This document shows positions 45,999 through 57,983 of a stretch of 64,000 nt of DNA, piece after piece. The position numbers were made by a program, and so were the translations under genes. The first letter of the stretch is position 1; each line of letters starts with the position of its first letter. The notes below the pieces were generated by a model. That model was not told where the DNA came from, did not search any database, and worked only from the letters and a program-made list of their open reading frames with translations. The stretch is from Antilocapra americana (taxonomy: Eukaryota; Chordata; Mammalia; Artiodactyla; Antilocapridae), in contig ML661885.1 in the NCBI GenBank assembly GCA_007570785.1, forward strand, positions 16,732,223-16,796,222, read 5' to 3'.

Positions 45999-48445
45999 AA
46001 CTATGCAATTAGAGTTTGGATGTCTGGAACACACACACACAGAAATTTAAAAATTACAGAAGAGAAAGAAAATATTAATAAAGAGAATATGATACGAAGT
46101 GATAGAAACATGAATGAAAATTATGATAGTACATATGAAAGGATCAAATTATTAAGTAAAAGACTGTCAGATTGTGTTAAGTTAAATCCAGTGTTATATT
46201 TCCTGCATGAACCAGTTAAATGAACTTGAAGCTGTTAAATAAAGTTGAAACCTTAAGGAAAAATTTAAATAATCAAAGATATGTGAACTAATTAAGAAAC
46301 ATTAATATCTGTTAAAATAGACATAAAGTATTTTTATTGTTCAAGGGTAAAATTCCTAACGAATACTCGAGACTCATGATCCTGTCCATGTTCCTAGAGG
46401 AGATCCTAAACAAGGACAAATCAAAGGTCATCTGAAATATGAGAAAAAACTAACATTTGTTCTGGTAGAAGATTTTAGAGTGTATTTTTAATTTACCAGT
46501 GGTCAAAGAGCCAAAATGGATCCTATTTTCAGTTTGCTGCAGAACAAGGTGAATGACAGCATTTAAGTTTTAAAACATAAAGTAATAAAGTTGATTCATT
46601 GATGGAAATAAACTTTATCCTATAAATTGGAAATTTTTAAAAATATATTTTCTTACAAATTGAGAAATTATTTGTTCTAATTCTTTGAAGAAGACCTCTG
46701 GTAGCTTGATAGGAATTGCATTGAATCTATAGATTGCTTTAGGTAGTATACTCATTTTCACTATATTGATTCTTCCAATCCACGAACAAGGTACATTTCT
46801 CCATCTGTTTGTGTCCTCCTTGATTTCTTTCATCAGTGTTCTATAGTTTTCTATATACAAGTCTTTTGATTCTTTAGGTAGAAATACTCCTAAGTATTTT
46901 ATTCTTTTTGTTTCGATGGTGAATGGAATTGTTTCCTTAATTTCTCTTTCTGATTTCTCACTGTTAGTGTATAGGAATTTAGAAAGACAGTAACGAGAAC
47001 CCAACAAGGGAGACAACAAAAGGAACGCAGATGTATAGAATAGACTCGTGGACTTTGTGGATGAGGGTAAGGGTGGGATGATATGGGAGAAGGGCATTGA
47101 AGCATGTTAATTGTCATGTGTCTAATCAATCGCCAGCCCAGGATTGATGCTCGGGACTGGTGCAGCGAGATTTCCCGGGGGGGAGGGAGGAGGGAGCGGG
47201 GATCCGGAGGGGAAGCATATGTAAACCCATGGTGATATCATAACAATGTATGGCAAAAACAAAAATAAAAAAAAAGAAAAAAAAATATATATTTTCTATT
47301 GTTCATGGGAAATTCACAAAACTAGATTACATACTAAAGCACAAGAAAACCACAGTAAAATCCATAAAGCAGTAATGATAAAGGCCACTGTTTCTGACCA
47401 AGTGACAAAACTAGAAAACTGAAATAAATTTAACAGTATGAGAAGTCTTACAAAATAACACTCCCTTAAATGATTATTAGCTCAAAGACTAAATTAAATT
47501 AATGGCACATTAATAACAAGGAAATACCACACCTCGAAGCTTCACATAGAAAGCAAATTATAATCTTAAATAATTGTATTCCTAAAATAGAAAAATAAGG
47601 GGAGGCTTTCAATTCTTTCTTCCATATTTTCAACTGTTTTCACTGAGCATGCACTACAGTGCATATTTTAATTAAAAGGTAAGATTTTTATGCTTGAAAC
47701 CAATTAATTTTTTAAAATGATTCAATGATCTAGAAAAAATAGTATAAAGCAAAAGAAAGGAAAGTTTATTAAAATGTTTATTTAAAACCCACACAAATTA
47801 ATTACAAAAGAAATATAATTTCAATTAAAAAAATAGTTAACAGATAAACATTGTGAATACATGATTTACAAAAGAGAAAAAGCAAATAACTAATATATGT
47901 GAGATCCTGTTTTAACTTACCACAAATTAAGAAAATGCAAATTATACTGGTAATGATATGCCATGCATTTTCTTAAAAAGTGTAATACTACATCTCAGTG
48001 ATTGCAAGGCTGTGATGACTTGAGTTTTCTAATGCAATACAGATATGATTGTGAATCATACCACTTTAAATTTTCTGAAAAGCAGTTTGACAATACATAG
48101 CAAGAGGTTTCAACATGATTGTATTCATTTACAGACTAATTCTACTTCTGGGAATCCATTATAAAGCAATGTTCTGAACTATGGATACACATATTTGCCA
48201 AAGTTTTTATCAACGTGCTCAACAATTGAGAAATTAAGATATGTTATCTTCATGTGATGGCATAGTATGCAGAAATTAAAATAATATTTGCCAAGATATT
48301 TTAATGACATGGGAAAATGAAAATGATGTAATGTGAAAAAGGGTCACAAACTATATTTATAATTATTGTATTTTAAAGTTCTTTCAAAATGTATGCAGTA
48401 TTTAAGGAAATAACATGATAATTATTTTTTTAAAACACATAAATT
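45999..48445 (+). mobile_element. Ancient L1 body, interrupted
   Basis: Diverged sense L1: endonuclease-region likeness near 46130-46220 ('aagactgtcagattgtg') and 47300-47420 ('gattacatactaaagcac', 'aaaatccataaagcagtaat'); C-terminal ORF2 likeness near 48080-48330 ('attctacttctgggaatcc', 'ttttaatgacatgggaaaat'). No frame survives. A young L1 sits within it at 46654-47278. Confidence 0.55.
46654..47278 (+). mobile_element. Young L1, 5'-inverted
   Basis: 46654-46971 is antisense ORF2 just past the RT (complement encodes [17 protein letters not shown] and [20 protein letters not shown]); from 46972 ('ggaatttagaaagacag') it is sense 3' end with an A tail. Flanks aaaaatatattttct (46639-46653) and aaaaatatatattttct (47281-47297) look like a target duplication differing by one AT unit. 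Confidence 0.88.
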
Positions 48446-48482
48446 TTCACTTGAAAATTAAATACTGTTAAGATCCTGCCAT

Positions 48483-48709
48483 TGGGGCTTCCTCAGTGGC
48501 TCAGAGGTAAAGAATCCACTTGCAATGCCGGAGATGCAGGAGACATGCCTTTAATCCTTAGGTTGGGAAGATACATTTAAGGATGGCATGACAACCTACT
48601 CCAGTATTCCTGCCTGGAGAATGCCATGGACAGAGGAGCCTGGCAGGCTACAGTCCATGGGGTCATACAGAGTTGGACAGAACTGAAGTGACTTAGCACA
48701 CACGCATGC
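48483..48709 (+). mobile_element. Bov-tA SINE
   Basis: Head 'ggggcttcctcagtggctca' and BovA tail. Flanks aagatcctgccat (48470-48482) and aagatactaccat (48710-48722) are a 13-bp duplication with two changes. Confidence 0.9.
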
Positions 48710-48904
48710 AAGATACTACCATAGGTGGTTCAGGTTTAACTCAATTGCCCCATGAAGTGTGAAGGGGAAAAAAAATCACATACCACTGGTGGTCCTGGAA
48801 TATTAACCAGGCAATAGCCCAACTTGGAGCAGGCATGTTGGTGGCAATGATAATTACCAACAGACTTTCCCATGGTAAAGATTAATTTTGGAGAGAGAGG
48901 TTGG

Positions 48905-48950
48905 TGTGTGTGTGTGTGCGCTTAGTCGCTCAGTCATGTATGACTGGTGG
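48905..48950 (-). mobile_element. TG run with BovA scrap
   Basis: (TG)n followed by 'cttagtcgctcagtcatgta', the outermost antisense piece of a BovA tail only. Confidence 0.65.
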
Positions 48951-49332
48951 ATTGACCCTTTTCTCACAGATGCATTCTTGAAATGCACATCAAATCAAGC
49001 ACAAGTCTGAAACACTTCAATTGCGTCCTTATTCTTGGACTATAGACAAAATTCCCTTGTTTATAAAGTTGATCATATATTCCAATCAGTCTTATGTAGT
49101 CTCATTTTACATAATTTTCCTGGTAAAATTATTGCTAATGTTTCTTTCTATTCTCAAATAGACCCTGTTTAGGCAATAAATTATACGTCACTCTATTTCT
49201 GTGGTTTAAGGTGTTTAGGCTGTTTGGCCTCACTGTGAGTCCCTAAACTCAGTTCCAGTTCTGTTTTTTCTTTGCTGCAGCTGCTCTGGCCTCCCTTAAG
49301 ACTCTCTTATTTATTTATTTGACTATCTGTAT
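48951..49332. other. Unassigned
   Basis: Possibly a diverged L2 piece (ttcaattgcgtccttattc); not secure. Confidence 0.35.
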
Positions 49333-49541
49333 AGTGCTTCCCTGGTGGCTCAGATGGTAAACAATCCACATGCAATATGGGAAACCTGGATTCGATCCCT
49401 GGATTGGGAAAATACCTTGGAAGAGGGCATGGCAACCCACTCCAATATTCTTGCCTGGAGAATCCCCATGGACAGAGGGGCCTGGTGGGCTAGTCTGTGG
49501 GGTCACGAAGAGTCAGACACGACTGAGCAACTAAGCACAGC
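49333..49541 (+). mobile_element. Bov-tA SINE
   Basis: Head 'gcttccctggtggctcagat', intact B box 'ggattcgatccc', BovA tail to 'cacgactgagcaactaagca'. Well preserved. Confidence 0.9.
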
Positions 49542-49831
49542 CCAGAGAGCTTGTACTTCTTGGTGGCAAGGAGGTGACACTGTGTGTTGCTGTTGTGGGT
49601 GATAGAGAATTTGAGCACAAAGAAATGAGCAAAAGGGAATTCTTTTTCTTTATGATCATTGATCGACTTTGGAAAGAAAAATATTCTGTTTGAGTTTGGA
49701 GCAGGAGAGGCAAGGCTGCAATATAAAGCATGTGTTATCCAAATACAGGTGTGAATATTTGTACAGTATCATCAATGGTTCAGGTTGTAGATATGTTAAA
49801 GGGAACATGAAGGAATAAGTTATGGCAAGTG

Positions 49832-49939
49832 GGTGTGCGTGCTCAGTCACCTCTAACTCTTTGCAACCCCATGGACTGTAACCCACCAGGCTCCCATGGA
49901 ATTTTCTAGACAAGAATCCTGGAGTGGGTTGCCATTTCC
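49832..49939 (-). mobile_element. BovA monomer SINE
   Basis: One BovA unit, antisense. tggcaagtg flanks it at 49823-49831 and 49940-49948 (9 bp). Confidence 0.85.
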
Positions 49940-49948
49940 TGGCAAGTG

Positions 49949-51824
49949 AGGCATCAGTAATTTAGTTTGTAGGGAGAAGTGAGAAGGAAGGAAAGAAGAA
50001 GCCAGACCTGTGGGTTCAGAAAAACTGCTCTTACTAAGGGACTGGCCCTAATAAGAGCAGTAGGATGATCAGCTGCACAGAGCACACTGAGTAGGTGTTT
50101 CAGACCTAGTTCAAGTTTTCATGAACATAGGAGAGATCGGTGACCATGGAAGAGCGTTGATTTACATACAAGCAGACTCGCAGAGGCATTATTCTATACT
50201 CAGAGTTACACTCATAGTGATGGTGGAACTCCATCTACTCACAAGAAGGGAAACAGGACACAGAATCCAGCCTGCCAGGGAAGGAGATTAACAAAACTAG
50301 GAGGGTTCAAGATGTTTTCATTCCTTAAGGGGAATGAGCATGTCGATCAGAGCACAAGACAGAAACTGTGCCCTGGTTCACAGGGATATGGAGGACATCA
50401 TCCAGAATCCTAAGACCCAGGGAGAGAGTCAGTAACTAGAATTCACCATTAAAGACAACAAGGTCTGATTTCAAGATTCGTTAGATATGAAATGTGAGGC
50501 TTCTGACAGCCGTACTTAAAGCCCCAGTCTGGAATACAGCTGGGCACATAGATAGAACAAGTTCAAAGACAGATCCTACTGAGGGGACCTGGCTGTGTGA
50601 AAGAAAAGGATACAGTGCAAGGTCGGGGGTGGGGGGAGTTGGGGGAGGGGGGAGTTGGGGGATGGGGATGGGTGGGTGGCAATGAAGAGGGAGTAGGAAA
50701 CAGACCTAGGAAGTACATAGATAAGGGACAGCTTATAACAGAGACCACTGCACCTGAAACTAAAAGTACAAAACTCCTAGAGATTAATAGAACTACTTTT
50801 GATCCTATGTTTCTTTGCTTTATTGTTTAAAGAATCCCCTGACATGAATGCAAAACAGAGAAGCCTGATCTTTTTCCCAGTATTGTTGTATTCATTTTTA
50901 AGTACAAAATTAGGAGATAGGATGAAATAAACAATGTGTTTTAAACAGATGTTTTTTTGCTACTCTGCCTGGGAACAGCTGATATATATGAAGGTCTAGT
51001 CTAAGGCCCAGTTCAAAAATAATATTTTAGTTGGACCAAATGCACTTGTGATTTACACCTAACATTATCCTTAACCTTGACTAAAAGCCAAGTTTTAGCA
51101 ACGAAAAGAAAACTAGTGTAATTTCCTGGTTATGAGTAACCTTGAAAAGCTGAGAAGACCAATCTAAGATCCAAGGGAGTTTTCCCATCTTGTCATCAGA
51201 AGTCTGTAGATGGATAGACTCTGGTTCTGACTCTTAGTCTACAAAGTTTCCCATGTACATTGCTAATCCATTTATGATAAGTAACAGAACTAAAAGAATG
51301 AATCATTTCTCTCCTCATAAATCCTCTGTGTATTTTCATTAATGCTATGAGAAGTTGAGCATGCTAGATTTTTGAAAATATTTACAAATTCATGGTTTTT
51401 CTTATGAGTCTCTAATTTCGATTATTCCCTGAAGTTTTATATAGTCTCATAAAGTTCTTGAGTCTGTTATCCTTGCTTTACAGGTCACAGGTCTTCTTTG
51501 TCTTTGTCTTTGAATGCTTCTCCTAATGTTAGGACTTGCTCTTGAGAGCTTCTGCAACCACCATTACATTAAAGTTTCACATTCAACTCTAGTATGTGAA
51601 TTTACTCACTGGATAAATTCTTCTGTAGGAAAATATTAATTTTTATTGAACTAATCCTAATCCAGGAACTAATTCAGGAAGCTAACATGAATTTTAATTA
51701 CTTGCATAAGAAATGAGAAAATAAACTTTGACAATAAAACCCCCAAACTAAAAACAAATGTCAATTATTAGTTCAGTGTAGATTATTTTTGTACTAGCCA
51801 CTGTTTGAGTTAACTATTTACTCT
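49949..51824. other. Repeat-poor stretch
   Basis: About 1.9 kb without recognised repeats apart from the G-rich tract listed separately. No gene. Confidence 0.45.
50624..50677 (+). repeat. G-rich tract, G-quadruplex-forming pattern
   Basis: Eight or more runs of three to six G separated by one to four bases (gggggtggggggagttgggg and so on). The plus strand satisfies the usual four-run quadruplex pattern several times over. Confidence 0.9.
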
Positions 51825-52042
51825 GCTGATCAGTCACTAGTTGTGTCTGACTCTCTGTGGCCCCGTGGACTGTAGACCACCAGGATCCTCTGTGCATGAA
51901 AGTTTCCAGGCAAGAATACTAGAGTGGGTAGCCATATTCTACTTCAGAGATTCTTCCTGATCCAGGGATTGAACCCACCTCTCTTGTATCTCCTTCACTG
52001 GCAGGTGAATTCTTTACCACTAGTGCCATCCAAGAAGCCTGA
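51825..52042 (-). mobile_element. Bov-tA SINE
   Basis: Antisense BovA tail ('gtgtctgactctctgtggcc') through to the head 'ctttaccactagtgccatcc'. Confidence 0.87.
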
Positions 52043-52186
52043 ATTAGCTATCCTACAGCTCAGTTCTTTTATATGAATATTTCAGAATTAAATATATTGA
52101 ATTATATCTCTACTTTACCTTCAAATTAATGAAATATATGATTCTCCCCTTACGAAAAATTGATGTCCACCTGAAAGCCTTTATTT

Positions 52187-52941
52187 CAGATCAGTTCAGT
52201 CGCTCAGCGTGTCCAACTCTTTGCGATCCCATGAACCACAGCACGCCAGGCCTCCCTGTCCATCACCAACTCCTGGAGTTCACCCAAACTCATGTCCATT
52301 GAGTCAGTGATACCATCCAGCCATCTCATCCTCTGTTGTACCTTTCTCCTCCTGCCCTCAATCTTTCCCAGCATCAAGGTCTTTTCAAATGAGTCACATC
52401 AGGTGGCCAAAGTACCAGAGTTTCAGCTTCAACATCAGTCCTTCCAATGAACACCCAGGACTGATCTTCTTCAGGATGGACTGGTTGGATCGCCTTGCGG
52501 TCCAAGGGACTCTCAAGAGTCTTCTCCAAAACCACAGTTCAAAAGCAACAATTCTTTGGTGTTCAGCTTTCTTTATAGTCCAATTCTCACATCCATACAT
52601 GACTACTGAAAAAACCATAGCCTTGACTAGACAGACCTTTGTTGAAAAAGTAATGTCTCTGCTTTTTAATATGCTGTCTAGGTTGGTCTAACTTTCCTTC
52701 CAAGAAGTAAGTGTCTTTTAATTTCATGGCTGCAGTCACCATCTGCAGTGATTTTGAAGCCCAAAAAAATAAAGTCAGCCACTGTTTCCCCGTTCTATTT
52801 GCCATGAAGTGATGTGACTGGATGCCATGATCTTAGTTTTCTGAATGTTGAGCTTTAAGCCAAATTTTTCACTCTCTTCTTTCACTTTCATCAAGAGGCT
52901 CTTTAGTTCTTCTTCACTTTCTGCCATAAAGGTGGTGTCAC
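52187..52941 (-). mobile_element. BovB LINE, antisense, 5'-truncated
   Basis: Runs from the 3' tail (cagttcagtcgctcagcg) to just after the RT active-site position. cctttattt flanks it at 52178-52186 and 52942-52950 (9 bp). Antisense frames hold ORF2 C-terminal pieces ([18 protein letters not shown]); frame breaks make it inactive. Confidence 0.9.
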
Positions 52942-53227
52942 CCTTTATTTAGTCACATGTATTTGAAGAAAATATTTCTTAGAGGGGGAAATCCTAATGT
53001 TGCCTGATTGGCTTTGGTATAGAAGAAATGTGGCTTTCCCTAAGTGCTGCCAGAAAGCACTGTCAGCAGACAGTATCAAGGAGAAAGTCAACTGAAAGGA
53101 AAGAGGGAGAGAGGGAAGAGAATCCAAGAAAAATGTTAAAGGAGACTGATACAGGGAAAATTTCAATACTCAAATAATGCAATAATAATATCATTAATGG
53201 ATTTGCATTAGTAGAACATGAACTAAT

Positions 53228-53644
53228 TTTTGTCTGTCATACAGAGTGAAGTAAATCAGAAAGAGAAAACACAGATATCATTTAACTCATATATATGTAG
53301 AATCTACAAAAATGATACAGATGAACCTATCCGCGGGGCAGGAATAGAGATGCAGATGTAGACAAAAGACATGTGGACATAGAGGGGGAAGATGAAGGTG
53401 GAACAAACTGGGAGATTAGGATAGACTTATATACATTACAGGCTTCCCAGGTGATGCAGTGGTAAAGAATTCTCCTGCCAGTGCCGGAGATGCAAGTGAT
53501 GTGGGTTCAATACCTGGGTTAAGAAGATCTCCTGGAGTAGGAAATGGCAACCCACTCCAGTATTCTTGCCTAGAAAGTTTCATAGACAGAGAGGCCTGGT
53601 GGGGTATAGTCCACAGGGTCACAAAAAGTTGGACATGACTGAGT

Positions 53645-53678
<34 letters not shown>

Positions 53679-53885
53679 CCCTGTGTAAAGGAGATAACTA
53701 GTGGGACCTGTTGTACAGCACAGGGAGTTCAGCTCCTATGATGACCTAGATGGATGGGATGAGGTGGGGTGGGAAAGAGGTCCAAGACAGGGGTTATGTG
53801 TATACATATAGCTAATTCACTTCATCATACAGCAGAAACTAACACAACATTGTAAAACAATTATACTCCAATTTTTAAAATGTAG
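53228..53885 (+). mobile_element. L1 3' end interrupted by Bov-tA
   Basis: Left part 53228-53440 ('cagagtgaagtaaatcagaa', 'gatgaacctatccgcggggc'); right part 53679-53885 ('acctgttgtacagcacaggg', 'aacattgtaaaacaattata'). Consecutive L1 3' UTR sequence on both sides of a SINE. Confidence 0.82.
53441..53678 (+). mobile_element. Bov-tA SINE with (CA)16 tail
   Basis: Head 'ggcttcccaggtgatgcagt', BovA tail to 'gttggacatgactgagtg', then an uninterrupted CA run at 53645-53676. Confidence 0.92.
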
Positions 53886-53998
53886 AACAGGTTTTTTTTT
53901 ATTTCTTTAACAAAATGTAGTGTTGGTCTTATCTATTTCATTAAGGTTTTTGTTTGTTTTTAGTAATTTAATCATTTGGTCATTCATGTGCATAGACA

Positions 53999-54330
53999 AC
54001 CCTGTATGTGAGACAGCAAGAGACCCAGATGTATAGAACAGTCTTTTGGACTTTATGGGAGAGGGCAAGGGTGGGATGATATGGGAGAACGGCATTGAAA
54101 CATGTAAATTATCATATGTGAAATCAATTGCCAGCCCAGGTTTGATGCTTGATACAGAGTGCTCAGGGCTGGTTCACCAGGATGACCCAGAGAGAGGGAA
54201 TCTGGAGGGAGGTGGGAGGGGGGTTCTGGAAGGGGAACACATGTATATCCATGGCAGATTCATGTCAATGTATGGCAAAAACCAACACGATAATGTAAAG
54301 AAAATTTTAAAAATAAAATTAAAAAAAAAA
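53999..54330 (+). mobile_element. L1 3' UTR, different subfamily
   Basis: 'ccctgtatgtgagacagca', 'tgggatgatatgggagaacg', 'ggttcaccaggatgacccag', G-rich tract, A-rich tail. It carries an extra block (gatacagagtgctcagg) absent from the four young L1 copies. Confidence 0.85.
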
Positions 54331-54487
54331 GTAAAGCAACATTTATTTATCAACCATTCATTTTCCCAGATTCATTTATTTCTATAGCCCCTGAGTTGCA
54401 TTTTTTAAAAAGCCAATTTAGTTTTCTAAATAAAATCTACAGAAAAACAACATGAATTTATTAATTTGACATATCTAAACAGCTATG

Positions 54488-54710
54488 GAGACTTCCCAGG
54501 TGGTGCTAGTGGTAAAGAACCCACCAGCCAATGCAGGAGACATGAGATGCAGGTTCGATCCCTGGGTCGGGAAGATCCTCTGGAGGAGGGCATGGAAACT
54601 CACTCTAGTATTCTTGCCTGGAGATTCCCATGGACAGAGAAGCCTGACAGGCTACAGGATCCATAGAATTGCACAGAGTTGGCCACAACTGAAGCTATAG
54701 CATGCACACA
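54488..54710 (+). mobile_element. Bov-tA SINE
   Basis: Head with B box 'aggttcgatccc' and full BovA tail. Flanks aaacagctatg (54477-54487) and aaacaactatg (54714-54724) form an 11-bp duplication with one change. Confidence 0.9.
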
Positions 54711-54724
54711 CACAAACAACTATG

Positions 54725-55394
54725 ATAAGCTTGATTGTTCTGATTGTCTACTAGGGTATTTTGAGGTAATATTGGTGTCCTAGTCATCATGTCTGCTTTT
54801 TGGACACTGATCTCATTACTCTTACAGATTTTGTTGAATATAATGACAATCAATTCTATAAAAGACCCAAGAAGAAAATTCTCCCTTTACACCATTTTGT
54901 AAAGTTGGTACAGTTATTGTCTGCAAATTATAAATGTTTGCCCTTAATATTTTATTTCTAAACCCCTGTACAATTAAGCTTATGCAGACATTTTAGTTTT
55001 AAATTAATTGCAAATATTGTCAATACTTCATAGCTTACTTATATTTTTGAAAGTTGGCAAGAATTATTTGTCAAATAAGTAACTGTCCATTGGCCAACAG
55101 TTTGTCTAGGGGCAACCGGTATGCTCTTACTCTGCTGTTGCTCGTATCTGTGTTCACACGCAAAAATCCCAGTTGGGAGATGTTGCTTCCCGATTGTAGA
55201 GATTTAGGATTATTAATGTGCAAAGTTCTAAAGATCTTTTTTTGGAATACATTAGCAGGCAAGGTTCTCATACTTTATCTAAAACATATCAAAACGATCT
55301 CATTTTCTGGCATCACAAAAGACCCAGCTATCTACAAAAGTTTTCCAGTTATACCCAATCCAGCAAAGTACAATCAGAAAAAGCACTGAACTTG
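54725..55394. other. Unassigned
   Basis: A 111-codon frame at 55054-55389 overlaps a 66-codon frame on the other strand; neither has a recognisable domain. No gene called. Confidence 0.45.
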
Positions 55395-55560
55395 GAGTCA
55401 AAAGAACTTGGCTGAAGTCCCAGCTTCAAACTTTTTAGCATATTTAATCTATGACAAGTTAATTTACCTTTTTAAACCTTAGAATACTAGAGTGTAAATG
55501 TAGGATAAAAATACTTTCATTAAAGGGGAATTTTCAACACGTTCCTGGTATAGGCTTACC
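55395..55560 (+). repeat. MIR SINE
   Basis: 'ggagtcaaaagaacttggct', 'gaagtcccagcttcaaac', 'ctatgacaagttaatttacc' in sense MIR order. Confidence 0.7.
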
Positions 55561-56559
55561 ATGCATTAATTAGATACTCAATATGTGGTAGTTAAATCTT
55601 AGTCTGATGCCAAATTGATATGGAAATAACCAATAAGATTGACATTAGGCAATCTCATTGTTTGTGTAGTATGATTCTTTACTTGGAGTAACCTGGAATA
55701 TTAAGTTTAATAAATATAAACATACTCCAAGTTGTTTTGATTCCAAAATTAACATTTATTCATGTTTGGTTTGGAAAATTAAGGATAGTGAACATTTGTT
55801 TGATCTTTATCTAAACCCATGGGTTTTGGATAGATGACTAAGTATCTCTATTGTTTTAAACCTTTCCATTACCTTTTCCAGAATTTCAGGAGCTTTTAAA
55901 TAATTTCTTTTTCTTACATCTGTGGTGTCAATAGAAAAAAAAGGGCTATTATTATTAATAAGATAGTTATATGACATTACAAAGTGGGAGTCATGACAGC
56001 CTCAGGGCAATTTTATTTACTGAGACTAAAAAGAAGGAATACCCATTTTAAAAGAAGTCCTTAGATCCAGGCCTGCCTAAAATGCAAATGGGAAAATGTT
56101 AATGACTTTAATGTGTATACAAATATTTAAGTTCTCCTCTTCACACATTTCCCCCATTCCCTTCCCTTGTTTCAAAAACTGCAGTATTATTCCTCTGTAC
56201 TAAAAGAAGTGAACAATTGTAAGGAAGCAAATAATCAAGCAGCCTTATTATTCTCTGCCCTTCTCCTTCTTGTTAATTTCATCTTTCTTCTAATTTTTCA
56301 AAAATAAATACACAGAACTTTCTATATTGTACTGACTTTTATGGCATATGTTTATATTTTCTTTATTTACATTATATCCATTCCTTAGGACTCACTCAAC
56401 TTTGGGTCTTCATTGGTTGACTTATCTTCTAAAACTGGCTTAATCATTTGTTATTACTACTATGCCAAGCAATGTCAGAGACAAGAAGAGTAAGAGATAT
56501 TGTCAATGTTTTACAGTCCAGTAGGGAAAATAAAGCATCTTACCCAAATAACTGAATAT
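55561..56559. other. Unassigned, AT-rich
   Basis: No gene or recognised repeat. Confidence 0.5.
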
Positions 56560-57120
56560 ATATATATACATATATATATACACATATATTCTCTCAATAT
56601 ATATGTATACATGTATATAAAATATATCATTTCTCTATATATATTTATATAATATTAATTTGTATATTATTATTTCTCTATATAAGTAGAGAGAGAAAGG
56701 TTAACTTATTATAAAGAATTGGTTTATATGATTAGGAAGCCTGACAAGTCACTAGATCTGCAATCAGCAAGCTGGACACCTGGGAGTGTGATGGGGTAAG
56801 TCCGGTCTGAATACCCTCAGGCTCAAAACTCAGGAATAGCTGATGTTTCAAGGAGTCCAAAGGCAGGAAAAATAGATGTCCTAGTTTAAAGCAGTCAGGC
56901 AGCAGGAGTTTTCATGAGCAGGAGGAGGGACAGTCTCTTTCATTCAATCAGGCCTTCAACTGATCTGATGAGTCTCCCCTGTGTTGGCAAGAGCAATCTG
57001 TTTTACTCAATCTGCTAATTCCAGTATTAACCTCATTAAGAGAAACTCTCACAGAAGTACCCACAAATGTCTGGGTACCACATGGGCCAGTCAAGTTGAC
57101 ACATAAAATTAACCATTACA
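56560..57120. repeat. Old interspersed repeat with AT/GA tract, copy 2
   Basis: TA-rich tract to about 56680, 'tagagagagaaaggttaact', 'caggccttcaactgatctga', ending 'gttgacacataaaattaacc'. Same order as 41685-42315 but better preserved. Confidence 0.55.
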
Positions 57121-57162
57121 CCACATTATAGAGAGAAATGTGGAGTATCATCCAATATTAAA

Positions 57163-57365
57163 GTAAAAAGTCAGTCACTTCTGACTCTTCTGAGACCTCA
57201 TGTACTGTAGTCTGCCAGGCTCCTCTGTCCGTGGAATTCTCCGGGCAAGAATATTGGAGTGGTTAACCATTCCCTTTCTCCAGGGGATCTTCCTGACCCA
57301 GGGATCAAACCTGAGGCTACTGCATTTCAGGCAGTGTCTTTACCATCTAAGCCACCAGGGAAGAG
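57163..57365 (-). mobile_element. Bov-tA SINE
   Basis: Antisense BovA tail and head ending 'ctaagccaccagggaag'. Confidence 0.88.
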
Positions 57366-57392
57366 ACTTGTTTACCAGTATTAGTTCTGGGT

Positions 57393-57582
57393 AGTGTGTG
57401 TGAAAGTTGTTCAGTTGTGTCCAACTCTTTGCAATCCCATGGACGATACTGTCCCTGGAATTCTCCAGACCAGAATACTGGAGTGGGTAGTGTTTTCCTT
57501 CTCCAGGGGATCTTACCAACCCAGGGATTGAACCCAGGTCTGCACTGCAGACAGATTCTTTACCAAGGGAGCTATTAGGGAA
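57393..57582 (-). mobile_element. Bov-tA SINE
   Basis: Antisense ('gttcagttgtgtccaactct' to 'ctttaccaagggagctatta'). Same orientation as the neighbour 28 bp upstream. Confidence 0.88.
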
Positions 57583-57773
57583 TGATGCTCAAATCAACAT
57601 CAGCAGCCCTGACTTCTTACTGCATTTTCAGTCTTATAGTCTTCACTTCCTATAAAACACCTCTTTGTGCATATTCTTTGTTCACCATAAGTTCCTTATG
57701 TTTAAATAAAAAGAATAAAAATATTGGAATCACTTTCCATTCCATGTCAATGTCTTTAGCTGTGTCACTATTG

Positions 57774-57983
57774 TGGCTTCCCTGGTGGCTCAGCCTGTAA
57801 AGAATCTGCCTGCCATGCAGGAAACCCAGGTTTGATCCCTGGGTGGGGAAGACCCCCTGGAGAAGGGATGGAAACCCACTCCAGTATTCTTGCCTGGAGA
57901 ATTCCATGGACAGAAGAGCCTAAAGCGGTACAGTCCATGGGGTCACAAAGAATCGGCACAACAGAGTGACTAACACAACACAA
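57774..57983 (+). mobile_element. Bov-tA SINE
   Basis: Head 'ggcttccctggtggctcagc', B box 'ggtttgatccc', BovA tail. Opposite orientation to the two preceding SINEs. Confidence 0.9.
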
